64,000 bases of DNA from Paenibacillus mesophilus (GTDB taxonomy: Bacteria; Bacillota; Bacilli; Paenibacillales; NBRC-103111): contig NZ_VCRA01000031.1 of assembly GCF_005938385.1 (NCBI RefSeq), positions 1-64,000 of the forward strand, written 5' to 3'. The position numbers and the translations under genes are program-made. The notes under the pieces were generated by a model, which had not been told where the DNA came from, made no database searches, and saw only the letters and a program-made list of their open reading frames with translations. The stretch's first letter is position 1. Every line of letters starts with the position of its first letter. Of the stretch, positions 18,204 to 26,242 are shown in pieces.

Positions 18204-18868
18204 CGCGAGTGCGCCTCCTGTCCCGGCATGGCCAAATAATCGTCGAGACCTTTCTTGCGCAGCAGGCACGCCGGGCATTCCCCGCACCCGTCCGCCACGA
18301 TTCCGTTATAGCACGTCAGCGTCCGCTTCCGGACGAAATCGAAAGCGCCGAGCCGGTCGGCAAGCTCCCACGTCTGCGCCTTGTTCAGCCACATGAGCGG
18401 GGTATCGATGACGAACGGATAGTCCATCGCCAGATTGAGCGTCACGTTCAACGATTTGATAAACACGTCCCGGCAGTCGGGATAGCCGCTGAAATCGGTC
18501 TCGCACACGCCGGTCACGATATGCTTCGCTCTGATCTGCTTCGCGACGATAGCCGCGAAAGACAGGAAGAGCAAATTGCGCCCGTCCACAAACGTGGTCG
18601 GCAGCGAGCCTTCCTGCTGCTCGATGGCGATATCGGTACGGGTCAGCGCATTCGGCGCCAGCTGTCCGAGCAAGGACATGTCGAGCACATGGTGCCTGAC
18701 GTTCAGCTCCTTCGCGATCGCTGCGGCGACCTCGACCTCCAGCTTGTGCCGTTGGCCGTAATCGAACGTGACGGCTTCCACCTCGTCGAACCGCTCCATT
18801 GCCCAGAACAGGCACGTCGTGCTGTCTTGCCCGCCGCTGAATACGACGACGGCTTTCGTCTTGTTCAT
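18200..18868 (-). CDS. queC: 7-cyano-7-deazaguanine synthase
   Basis: 222 residues. ATP-dependent conversion of 7-carboxy-7-deazaguanine to preQ0. SGGQDS (11-16) is the PP-loop. Zinc-binding Cys186, Cys195, Cys198 and Cys201 (GCGECPAC region) are all present. The ATG at 18868 is chosen because AGAGGAAGG lies just upstream; the frame extends 15 codons further without a ribosome site. First gene of queCDEF, behind a preQ1-I riboswitch about 150 bases upstream. Confidence 0.96.
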   Translation of the reverse strand: MNKTKAVVVFSGGQDSTTCLFWAMERFDEVEAVTFDYGQRHKLEVEVAAAIAKELNVRHHVLDMSLLGQLAPNALTRTDIAIEQQEGSLPTTFVDGRNLLFLSFAAIVAKQIRAKHIVTGVCETDFSGYPDCRDVFIKSLNVTLNLAMDYPFVIDTPLMWLNKAQTWELADRLGAFDFVRKRTLTCYNGIVADGCGECPACLLRKKGLDDYLAMPGQEAHSR

Positions 18869-18938
18869 TCGAGCACCTTCCTCTCTTATCCGAGAAGAAC
18901 GAGATCCGTGCAAATTTCCCTGGCTTCACCTAAAGAAT

Positions 18939-18971
18939 CGGCGCGAAAACGGTGTTGCCCGCTTCGCGCCG
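18939..18971 (-). terminator. Possible expression-platform hairpin of the queC leader
   Basis: Perfect 9-bp stem CGGCGCGAA/TTCGCGCCG between the preQ1 aptamer and queC. Read on the minus strand it is followed by ATTCTTT, a poor T-run. It may be a conditional terminator or only a leader hairpin. Confidence 0.45.
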
Positions 18972-19014
18972 AACGCAAAAACGACGATACCTGAACGGGG
19001 CCATCGCTTCTGGG

Positions 19015-19049
19015 TAGTTTTTTATAGAGGGAGTTCGCGAACCTCTCCC
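19015..19049 (-). promoter_or_regulatory. PreQ1-I riboswitch aptamer
   Basis: Read on the minus strand, AGAGGTTCGCGAACTCCCTC is followed by TATAAAAAACTA. AGAGG pairs with CCTCT to form P1, and the A-rich tail with CTA forms the pseudoknot typical of class I preQ1 aptamers. It sits at the head of queCDEF, which the family normally controls in response to preQ1. A candidate -10 (TATAGT, 19112-19117 on the complement) lies about 65 bases upstream of the aptamer. Confidence 0.9.
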
Positions 19050-19206
19050 GGAGCGCCCGCCGTTTGGGGCAGGACCACGATCCGGAATTTCTTCTTTAGT
19101 TTTTCTCACGTACTATAGCACAGAAGCGCCCAGAAGGGAATAGGGGGCTTCTGGATAATATTTCTCGTCAACCGGAAGGAAATCGGCCGCACGTTTCGAA
19201 AACAAT

Positions 19207-19313
19207 TAGGAACTTTAACGTAAATAGCGTACCTGCTCTCTGACGACCGGGACTTGCCGGTCCACAAAGCCCCGGTCGTCTGTCAAGGCGGTAATTCCGT
19301 TAAAGCTGCTTAG
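19207..19313. repeat. Palindromic intergenic repeat, family A copy 1
   Basis: Imperfect nested palindrome. Outer arms are GGAACTTTAACG and CGTTAAAGC; the inner arm GACGACCGGG pairs with CCCCGGTCGTC. A clearly related copy lies at 59356-59450 with the shared cores CTGCTCTCT(G/A)ACGACCGGGAC, TGCCGGTCC and CAAAGCC. Both copies stand just before a gene start. Confidence 0.8.
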
Positions 19314-19335
19314 GTCAAGGCACAGGGGAGGGATC

Positions 19336-20196
19336 ATGATGAAATTGCAGCTATTCGACAGCGCCCGGCTTTTTCTGGAGCGGACGGGTTCTTATCTGGA
19401 ACGGAACGAAGCGGGCAACAATCTTCTGCTCGGCTTGACTCATGTGCTCATACAGCAGGAGACGAGAGGCGATAAGACGGCCAAACCGTTTATGGCTGCG
19501 GTGGAAGAACGCGACGGAAGCCCCGTTCTCGTCATGCTCATGACCCCGGTCAATATGATCGTTGCCGGGGAAGGGCCGCAGCCGGAGCTGGAGCAAGCCG
19601 TTCGGCTCGCCGCAGCTCATCTGATCGAACAAGGTGCGGAATTGCCGGGAGTAGTCGGACCGCCCGAGATCGCCGGACAGCTGGCATTCGCATGGGCTTC
19701 CGCCAAGCGGGCGACCCCATACGTCAAGATGAATCAGCGGGTATACCGGCTCGACGAGGTAAACGCGGTCCCGCTCAGCGCCGGCGGCATCCGATTGGCC
19801 GGTACGGACGATCTGGAGCTGGTGGCCGACTGGATTCACGAGTTCGCGGAATCGGTGGGAGAGAACATGAGCCGGGAAGATGCGGCGCAGAAAGCGCGGG
19901 AGAACATCGTAGGCGCGTCGTTGTATTTGTGGGAGGACGGGCGTCCGGTCAGCATGGCTAAGAAAACGCGGCCTACCCGCAACGGCATCGTCTTGAGTCT
20001 CGTCTACACCCCGATCCTGCACCGCAACAAAGGATACGCCTCATCCTGCGTCGCTTCGCTCAGCCGGCTGCTGCTGGACGAAGGCTACCGATTTTGCAGC
20101 TTGTATACCGACTTGTCCAATCCGACCTCGAACTCGATCTATGCGAAGATCGGGTACAATCCGGTGCAGGATTCGATTTTGTACCGGTTCAAGTGA
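19336..20196 (+). CDS. GNAT family N-acetyltransferase
   Basis: 286 residues with a helical N-terminal domain (about 1-140) and a C-terminal GNAT fold. LSLVYTPILHRNKGYASSCV (about 220-240) is the acetyl-CoA pyrophosphate loop, of the Q/RxxGxG/A type, and NSIYAKIGYNPVQDSILY is the final strand. This two-part layout matches Bacillus/Paenibacillus GNATs of unknown substrate. ATG-ATG start behind GGGGAGGG. It follows repeat A and is followed by a T-box-like terminator relic that may serve as its terminator. Confidence 0.88.
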   Translation: MMKLQLFDSARLFLERTGSYLERNEAGNNLLLGLTHVLIQQETRGDKTAKPFMAAVEERDGSPVLVMLMTPVNMIVAGEGPQPELEQAVRLAAAHLIEQGAELPGVVGPPEIAGQLAFAWASAKRATPYVKMNQRVYRLDEVNAVPLSAGGIRLAGTDDLELVADWIHEFAESVGENMSREDAAQKARENIVGASLYLWEDGRPVSMAKKTRPTRNGIVLSLVYTPILHRNKGYASSCVASLSRLLLDEGYRFCSLYTDLSNPTSNSIYAKIGYNPVQDSILYRFK

Positions 20197-20254
20197 GGGG
20201 GGTAATGACGAATAATGATGTAAATGATTTGCGATCCGAATGGTTTTCGGCATA

Positions 20255-20317
20255 AAGGTTTTGGTGCCGCCGGTCTAAACGGGCTCTCGTCTCTATGGAG
20301 ACGAGGGCCTTTTTGTA
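20255..20317 (+). terminator. T-box-like antiterminator/terminator relic
   Basis: AAAGGTTTTGGTGCCGCCGG resembles the T-box motif. Then follows AACGGGCTCTCGTCTC, the same string as in the argS leader terminator at 28759. The hairpin GGGCTCTCGTCTC/GAGACGAGGGCC is followed by TTTTTG. No Stem I fits in the 60 bases after the preceding stop, and no synthetase gene follows. Works as a plain terminator today. Confidence 0.7.
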
Positions 20318-20399
20318 CGCCAGAATGTTTAAGTTCTTTACCGAACTAAAGCGAAAGGGTGACCCTTTTGCATGGGGAATTTGGAAATGGGCTTGAACG

Positions 20400-20593
20400 A
20401 ACCAAGCTTCCCTATTACTGAACTCCATTGCGCTATTTGCACATCAGATGGCCGAATACAGCGAATAACGAACCTCATTTCACTATTACCAAACTTAAGT
20501 TCAGTAATAGTTACTCTAGGTTCATTGTTCCTCCAATTACCGAGAAGTGGAGCCAAATAGCGCAGAGAAGTTTGCTAATAAACAAATTTGGTT
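20400..20593. repeat. Large nested imperfect palindrome
   Basis: The outer arms 20400-20440 and 20552-20593 share AACCAA, ATTA and TGCGCTATTTG as inverted copies. The inner arms 20463-20496 and 20497-20530 (GAACCT...ACTATTAC against GTAATAGT...AGGTTC) form a second dyad with almost no loop. The stretch 20318-20744 holds no gene; a short palindrome AAAGGGT/ACCCTTT lies at about 20354-20369. Confidence 0.75.
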
Positions 20594-20744
20594 CATTAAT
20601 GACGAAGGGTCCTTTGGGAGTAGGAGTCATTACGAAATAACTCCACTCTCCCAACGCACTAATGTTTGGTTTGCATGACCGTCCGGGCGTTTTCCTTTTA
20701 AAAGAGTTGCGGGCAGCTCTTATTTTACCCAAATCAGCAAATAT

Positions 20745-21563
20745 TTACATTTGGTGGGTGCTGCGGTAGACGGAGGGGCTCATCTCGAATTTTTTGGAAA
20801 ATACGCGGCTTAAGTAGAAACCGTTCTCGTACCCGCACTGCTCGGCGATTTGATCGAGCGGATAGTTCGTCTCCAGCAGCATTTGCCGGACTTTGTCCAT
20901 CCGCAGCGTCACGACGTAGTCTGCCGGCGTTTTGCCGAAGCGGGCTTTGAATCTGCGGGTAAACTGTACGGGAGACAGCTCGAGCTCGGCCGACAAATTC
21001 TTCATGCTGAACCGGCTGTCGTATGCGCGCGCTTCCAATAAACTCGCGGCCTTCTGCATAAGCGGATCCGACGGCTTCTCCATATTTCGGGCGGCTTCGG
21101 CCTCAAGGCAGTATTGCAGCCATATATCGTTCAGCAGTAAATTTTGCCGGCGGCGATGAAGCTTGTCCCGCTTCGGCCAAAGGCCGAGCAAATATTGATA
21201 GCTCGACGACATCCGGCGGCTGTCGCGAAGCGTAAGCTTCCCCCGGGGGATGTGCATGAGCAGCGATTCATCTTCGATCGTCTGGAGTGAGTCGGGCAAT
21301 TTCCACCGGAAATGAATGACGAAAAACGAAAGCGTCCGCACCACCTCCCGCCATAACGGTATGCCGGGAGGGCATAATACGATATCTCCGCTCGTGGCGC
21401 TTCCTTGCAATTGGCCGATCCTGAAGTCGAATATGCCTTCGCACACGGCAAACATGACCCATGAAGGGTATACGTCAATCTCATTCAGAAAACGTTCCTT
21501 CCGATCCCAGTACAAAACATGAACGAGCTGGGGAACCACATCCGCCGGACGATACGGCTCCAT
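20745..21563 (-). CDS. AraC-family transcriptional regulator
   Basis: 272 residues. The N-terminal half is a cupin-like sensor domain (ATSGDIVLCPPGIPLW). The C-terminal 100 residues are the double helix-turn-helix: SMKNLSAELELSPVQFTRRF with FGKTPADYV, then YPLDQIAEQCGYENGFYLSR with FEMSPSVYR. ATG follows AAGGGAGG. It is divergent from the sialidase-like operon (start 21705), so it most likely controls that operon in response to a sugar. The ligand is unknown. Confidence 0.93.
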   Translation of the reverse strand: MEPYRPADVVPQLVHVLYWDRKERFLNEIDVYPSWVMFAVCEGIFDFRIGQLQGSATSGDIVLCPPGIPLWREVVRTLSFFVIHFRWKLPDSLQTIEDESLLMHIPRGKLTLRDSRRMSSSYQYLLGLWPKRDKLHRRRQNLLLNDIWLQYCLEAEAARNMEKPSDPLMQKAASLLEARAYDSRFSMKNLSAELELSPVQFTRRFKARFGKTPADYVVTLRMDKVRQMLLETNYPLDQIAEQCGYENGFYLSRVFSKKFEMSPSVYRSTHQM

Positions 21564-21704
21564 GCGACGGCCTCCCTTTGAAATGGAGTATATGGTCGAT
21601 GATAAACAATTGCATGGGAAAAGTAAATTGAATTTACTAGGCTAGAAATAACCCTTTAACGTACAGTAAAGGGACGAATCGAAGGCAAAGGAGGCGCGGA
21701 GGAC

Positions 21705-22973
21705 TTGGAAGAACGGGTCGGACAGTTGGCTCGCGAATATGTAACGGTTTACGAATCGCCGGACCCCGAGAACGTCTATGTATACAGCCCGGGAATTGCG
21801 GTGCTGCCGAACGGCAGACTTGTCGCCACGCTCGATATGAGCGGACCGGGCATCGACGGAATACCCGGCGAGAAGCGGCGCATAGAGGGGGGCAAGCTGT
21901 GGTTCGGCAAAGTGTTCGTCTCCGATGACTTGGGCCGCACATGGCGGCATCGGACGGATTTTCCTTTCATGCACGCCAGACCGTTTACAGCCGGAGACAG
22001 CTTGTACGTGCTGGGGCATTGCCACGATTTGGCGATCATCCGCTCCGATGACGGCGGCGACACGTGGAGCGAGCCGGTATTGCTGACGCAAGGGCAAATG
22101 TGGCATCAGGCGCCGGCGAATGTACATTACGCCAAAGGAAACGTGTACTTGGTCATGGAGCGGAACGTGCGATCGGGTGGAGCGGGCTGGCCGGTCGCCG
22201 ATATGGCTCCCGTGCTGATGAGAGGACGGACGGATGCGGACTTGACCGAACGGAGCAATTGGACATTCGCCTCCGAGCTGGCGTTCCGGGACGCGGTGCC
22301 GGAGGATGAGCTGGATTATTTCGGAGTCCCGTTCTATAAGGTGGAGCCGGGCAAGGCTGCGGCAGTCGCTCCGGGACGCAAGTGTGCCCGCATGGGCTGG
22401 CTGGAGACGAATATCGTTCAATTTACCGATCCGGACCACTATTTTCATGATCCGGATGGACGAACATTCCATCTTTGGATGCGCTCTCATACGGGCGGTA
22501 CCGGCTATGCTGCAGTTGCGAAAGCGGTTGAGCGGGACGACGGCACGATCGTCACGATGCTCGAGAAGGCTCCGTCGGGGAAAACGTTCGCCTTTGTCCC
22601 TTGTCCGGGCGGCCATCTGAAATTCCATATCCTATTCGACGAACGTTCCCGCCTCTACTGGCTCCTCGGCTCGCAAGCGACGGACAGCATGACGAGGGCG
22701 GACCGGCTGCCCGAAGACCGATACGGTCTCGGCAAAAACGAACGGCACCGCCTGCAGCTCCATTTTTCGCGAAATTGCGTCGATTGGTGCTTTGCCGGTC
22801 TTGTCGCTGTCGGAGATGGGCCCAGGCAATCCCGGCATTATGCGAGCATGGCGATCGACGGCGAGGATCTGCTCGTCTTGAGCCGTTCCGGAGACGAACG
22901 GGCGAAGGACGCGCACAACGGCAATTTGATTACGTTTCACCGCATCGAGCATTTTCGCCGCCTGATCTACTAG
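21705..22973 (+). CDS. Sialidase-like (BNR-repeat) protein
   Basis: 422 residues, no signal peptide. At least two Asp-box/BNR-type repeats are visible: FVSDDLGRTWRHRTDFPF and IIRSDDGGDTWSEPVLL, and further blades follow (NCVDWCFAGL region). This is the six-bladed propeller of sialidase-superfamily enzymes, which includes intracellular glycoside hydrolases and lyases of uncertain substrate. TTG start behind AAAGGAGG. First gene of the operon divergent from the AraC regulator; lack of export suggests a cytoplasmic step after oligosaccharide uptake. Confidence 0.8.
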   Translation: MEERVGQLAREYVTVYESPDPENVYVYSPGIAVLPNGRLVATLDMSGPGIDGIPGEKRRIEGGKLWFGKVFVSDDLGRTWRHRTDFPFMHARPFTAGDSLYVLGHCHDLAIIRSDDGGDTWSEPVLLTQGQMWHQAPANVHYAKGNVYLVMERNVRSGGAGWPVADMAPVLMRGRTDADLTERSNWTFASELAFRDAVPEDELDYFGVPFYKVEPGKAAAVAPGRKCARMGWLETNIVQFTDPDHYFHDPDGRTFHLWMRSHTGGTGYAAVAKAVERDDGTIVTMLEKAPSGKTFAFVPCPGGHLKFHILFDERSRLYWLLGSQATDSMTRADRLPEDRYGLGKNERHRLQLHFSRNCVDWCFAGLVAVGDGPRQSRHYASMAIDGEDLLVLSRSGDERAKDAHNGNLITFHRIEHFRRLIY

Positions 22974-23033
22974 GTACAAAGTCAGAGCTAATTCTGTGCC
23001 TTGGTATTGGCTCGGTTATCATTCAAAAGCCCA

Positions 23034-23064
23034 TACAATGCACAATTTAAGGCCTGACATTGTA
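23034..23064. promoter_or_regulatory. TACAATG/CATTGTA dyad before the solute-binding gene
   Basis: Inverted repeat TACAATG (23034-23040) and CATTGTA (23058-23064) about 50 bases before the start at 23113. A similar but longer-armed dyad stands before the transporter gene at 61838 (61786-61811). Possible operator or mRNA hairpin. Confidence 0.35.
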
Positions 23065-23112
23065 CTAGGGAGGCAGGCTATGACGGACCGACAACAAATA
23101 GGGGGGCTTTCC

Positions 23113-24408
23113 ATGCGTAAAACCGCTTTAGGTATGGCCGTTGCAAGTATGATGCTTTTGTGGGGCTGCTCGGGCAATGAACAGCGACCTTCCTCGGATA
23201 GCGGAGCAGGCAAGGAGAACGCGAAGCTGGAACCGGTTACGCTGTCCTTTTATTCCAAGCTGACGCCGGACGAATTCGATAACTATATCGTACAGCATGT
23301 CAAGAAGAAGTTCCCGCACGTAACGCTGAAGCAAGTGGAACAAAAAACCGCCAAGATGCAGGATCTGATCACGACCGGGAATGTGCCGGACATCATCTGG
23401 GAAGGCAGCACCAACCTCCAGACGCTCACCCCGCTGAAGGTGATGGCGGATTTGCGGCCTTTCGCGGAGAAGCACAAGTTCGACTTCGGCAAATACCGGG
23501 ACGGACTTGTGGACACCGTGAAAGCTTATTCGGAGAGCGGTCAACTCCACTTCCTGCCATTCAATGTGTTTGAATTTGCCCTGCACTATAACAAAGACGT
23601 TTTCAATAAATTCGGCATTCCTTTCCCGAAGGATCATATGACTTGGGACGACGCGGCCGCTCTGGCGAACAAAATGAACCGGGTGGACAACGGTGTCCAA
23701 TATGTCGGAATGAGACCGCCGCTCAGCACGAACCGGACGCAAATGCAGCTGTCGCTTCCCTATGTCGATCCGAAGACCGGCAAAGCGTCGCTCCAAACCG
23801 AAGGCTGGAAACGGCTGTTCGAAACGATCCGCAGCACGTATCCAGGCCCTTCTACGGTTCGTTCCTTCTTCGATTATCGGGACGAGTTCCTCAAGCAGCG
23901 CACGGTCGGCATGCTGCCGGACATTTTGCTGCTGCAAAATTCGGTTATGGCGGACTACGAGAAAGAGGGACTGGACTGGGACGTCGTCACTTATCCGGTA
24001 TTTGCGGACAAACCGAAGGTGGGCGCGGGGCTGTTCTCCGACGGTATGGTCATCTCGGCCGGCTCCAAGCACGCGGATCTGGCTTTCCAAATTATCGCGT
24101 TCCTCAGCACCGATCCCGAAGTGCAGCTGCATGCTACCCGGGATGGCCGCGTGACGGGATTGAAGGACCCGCAGCTGTTGGCCCGGGCGTTCGAGAATAA
24201 TCCGTCGGCGAAAAACAAAAATTTGAAGCAAATTTCCACTCTGAATTTTCCTGCAACTTATCCAATGAACGATTACGACCGCAGAGGGCTCGTCGTGGTC
24301 GAATCCAAGCTGAAAAGCTATGTGGCCGGCAAAGGGGATGTCAACACGCTCCTCAGGGAAGCGGAAGAGCAGCTCGATAAAGACATTGCCGCACAGAAGC
24401 TGCAGTGA
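23113..24408 (+). CDS. Extracellular solute-binding lipoprotein, ABC family 1 (no permease nearby)
   Basis: 431 residues. MRKTALGMAVASMMLLWGC is a lipoprotein signal with lipid-anchored Cys19. The family-1 fold shows in FALHYNKDVFNKFGIPFP (hinge region, residues about 155-172), MTWDDAAALANKM, and FFDYRDEFLKQRTVGMLPD. Captures an oligosaccharide at the membrane surface for an ABC importer. ATG follows AGGGGGG. In an operon after the sialidase-like gene and 18 bases before a Tat beta-helix gene. No permease or ATPase gene lies anywhere near, so the transport partner must be encoded elsewhere. Confidence 0.92.
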   Translation: MRKTALGMAVASMMLLWGCSGNEQRPSSDSGAGKENAKLEPVTLSFYSKLTPDEFDNYIVQHVKKKFPHVTLKQVEQKTAKMQDLITTGNVPDIIWEGSTNLQTLTPLKVMADLRPFAEKHKFDFGKYRDGLVDTVKAYSESGQLHFLPFNVFEFALHYNKDVFNKFGIPFPKDHMTWDDAAALANKMNRVDNGVQYVGMRPPLSTNRTQMQLSLPYVDPKTGKASLQTEGWKRLFETIRSTYPGPSTVRSFFDYRDEFLKQRTVGMLPDILLLQNSVMADYEKEGLDWDVVTYPVFADKPKVGAGLFSDGMVISAGSKHADLAFQIIAFLSTDPEVQLHATRDGRVTGLKDPQLLARAFENNPSAKNKNLKQISTLNFPATYPMNDYDRRGLVVVESKLKSYVAGKGDVNTLLREAEEQLDKDIAAQKLQ

Positions 24409-24426
24409 CAGAAAGCGGGTGCATGT

Positions 24427-26205
24427 ATGGATAAACGCGATGAAATCCGGCAATCGAACGAATCGAATAAACAAGGACTTCCCAAAAAGCTCAGCCGGCG
24501 GAAAATGCTCTCCGCGCTCGGCGTAACGGGGGCTGCATTCCTAGCCTCCGGCATATCGTCCGACCGCTCCCTATTTGCCGGCAGCTCTGTCCATCACTCG
24601 ACATACGGCAATCCGAATCATCCCGATCCTTCACGCTTCCGATTGACCACCATTGCCGAGCTGAGGGGCACGACGAATCCTGACGCGGATTCGATCTACT
24701 ACGTCACGGATGTGGGACAAGAGGGGCCGTTCTTCTACGAGGCTTCCGATACGGTATCTCCGGACAATACGGGCTTGGTGCTCGTTTCCGTATCAGGAGC
24801 CCGATTCAAGCGCGTCCATCAAGGCGAGATCAACATTGCCTGGTTCGGCGCAGTAGGGAATGGAGCAACCGACAGTACCGCCGCCATCCAAGCCGCCATA
24901 GACACCGGTCTGCCGATTATGATGCCGGCCGGTACGTTTATGATCACGAATACGCTGCGAGTCAAGTCCAACGGGCAGGTGATCCGGGGAAGCGGCCGAT
25001 TTATCACGATCTTGAGAAATTCAGCGAATGCCAACCCTCTGCTCCATTTCGGCGACAATTTGGACCCGAAGACTACCGGCTACGCGCTATCCTGCGCCGC
25101 GCGGGACTTTACGCTCGAGGGAAACGCCCTGTCGAGTGAAGGAGTGGCGTTTCTGGGGCCGCAGGACGATGTAGCGACCTGGGGCGGCGCATCGAGAGCT
25201 TGCTTGCTGGAGGGGGTACGCGTGTCCGGAATCGGAAGCGGGCCGGCGCTGCGGGTATCCGCATGGACCCCGACCGTAATGGGCTGCGAGTTCTGGAACA
25301 GCAAGCAGGGCATCAAGATCGGACAGCAGGTGTACTCCGGACGGTTCATAGCCAACTATATAAGCGGCCATGCGGGGGAGGGCATTTATTGCGATGTCCC
25401 GGCCAGCAAAGCGTCCGCTATCTTGTTCTCCGGGAACGTAGTCCAATGGTGCGGGAGCCCGGCAGGGATGATCGTGCTTTCCGGGGGCGGCGCCATGACC
25501 TTCCACAATACGTATGCGGAGGTGGCGAATGCCGGCTGCAATGCGGTGTGGAAGCTGAGCAATACGAGTACGAACGTGACGATCGACGGCGTCCATTTCA
25601 GCGCAGGAACGGGCGAACATGAAATCGATGTCGTCGCTACCGATATCAAGCATTGTACAATCCGCAACATCCAAATTTTCGGAAACGTTCGGCGCGGGGT
25701 GTACATTACGGGAACGCTGCCGATTACGACGATCGACAGCGTCAGGCAGCCTTCGGGCACGAGCAGCGTGGCTTTGGTCGACGATCAGTCGGTTCGTAAG
25801 CAGACCTTTATCAACAATGCTCCTATGGGGACCGAGATGGGGGCGGCCAAAATCAAAAGCTTGACGTCGACGAACGCGATCACGATCGCGGATACGGCGA
25901 CCGGCCAAACGCAATGGTTCGTGAAGGATGGATACGCTTACTTCGGCAGCAGTACGACCGCTCCCAATATCGGCGCCTCCGGTTCGTACCTTTCGGTTCG
26001 CCAAGGAACGAACGAAGGATTCATTAAGGCGGCGGGCGTTCTGCTTGGCGCGGACAATATCGGCATCCGGTACGGAGCAGGCAGTCCGGAGGGAGTCGTA
26101 ACGGCTCCAGTAGGTTCGTTTTACGCAAGGTCCGACGGCGGGCCGGGCACGACGCTGTATGTGAAGGAAAGCGGTACGGGAAATACGGGCTGGACGGCCA
26201 AATGA
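24427..26205 (+). CDS. Tat-exported pectate-lyase-superfamily (tail-spike-like) beta-helix protein
   Basis: 592 residues. A hydrophilic N-end precedes the twin-arginine signal LSRRKMLSALGVTGAAFLAS (Arg24-Arg25). Head module about residues 70-130 (IYYVTDVGQEGPFFYEASD, VSGARFKRV). AWFGAVGNGATDSTAAIQAA and IMMPAGTFMITNTLRV open the right-handed beta helix, to about 470. The C-end (GSPEGVVTAPVGSFYARSDG, LYVKESGTGNTGWTAK) is a module common at the ends of phage tail-spike/fibre proteins. Probably a surface polysaccharide-degrading enzyme. Co-transcribed with the binding protein 18 bases upstream. Confidence 0.82.
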   Translation: MDKRDEIRQSNESNKQGLPKKLSRRKMLSALGVTGAAFLASGISSDRSLFAGSSVHHSTYGNPNHPDPSRFRLTTIAELRGTTNPDADSIYYVTDVGQEGPFFYEASDTVSPDNTGLVLVSVSGARFKRVHQGEINIAWFGAVGNGATDSTAAIQAAIDTGLPIMMPAGTFMITNTLRVKSNGQVIRGSGRFITILRNSANANPLLHFGDNLDPKTTGYALSCAARDFTLEGNALSSEGVAFLGPQDDVATWGGASRACLLEGVRVSGIGSGPALRVSAWTPTVMGCEFWNSKQGIKIGQQVYSGRFIANYISGHAGEGIYCDVPASKASAILFSGNVVQWCGSPAGMIVLSGGGAMTFHNTYAEVANAGCNAVWKLSNTSTNVTIDGVHFSAGTGEHEIDVVATDIKHCTIRNIQIFGNVRRGVYITGTLPITTIDSVRQPSGTSSVALVDDQSVRKQTFINNAPMGTEMGAAKIKSLTSTNAITIADTATGQTQWFVKDGYAYFGSSTTAPNIGASGSYLSVRQGTNEGFIKAAGVLLGADNIGIRYGAGSPEGVVTAPVGSFYARSDGGPGTTLYVKESGTGNTGWTAK

Positions 26206-26242
26206 ACGGCAAAAATTTCGGAATAGGGCATGGAGGAGAAAG

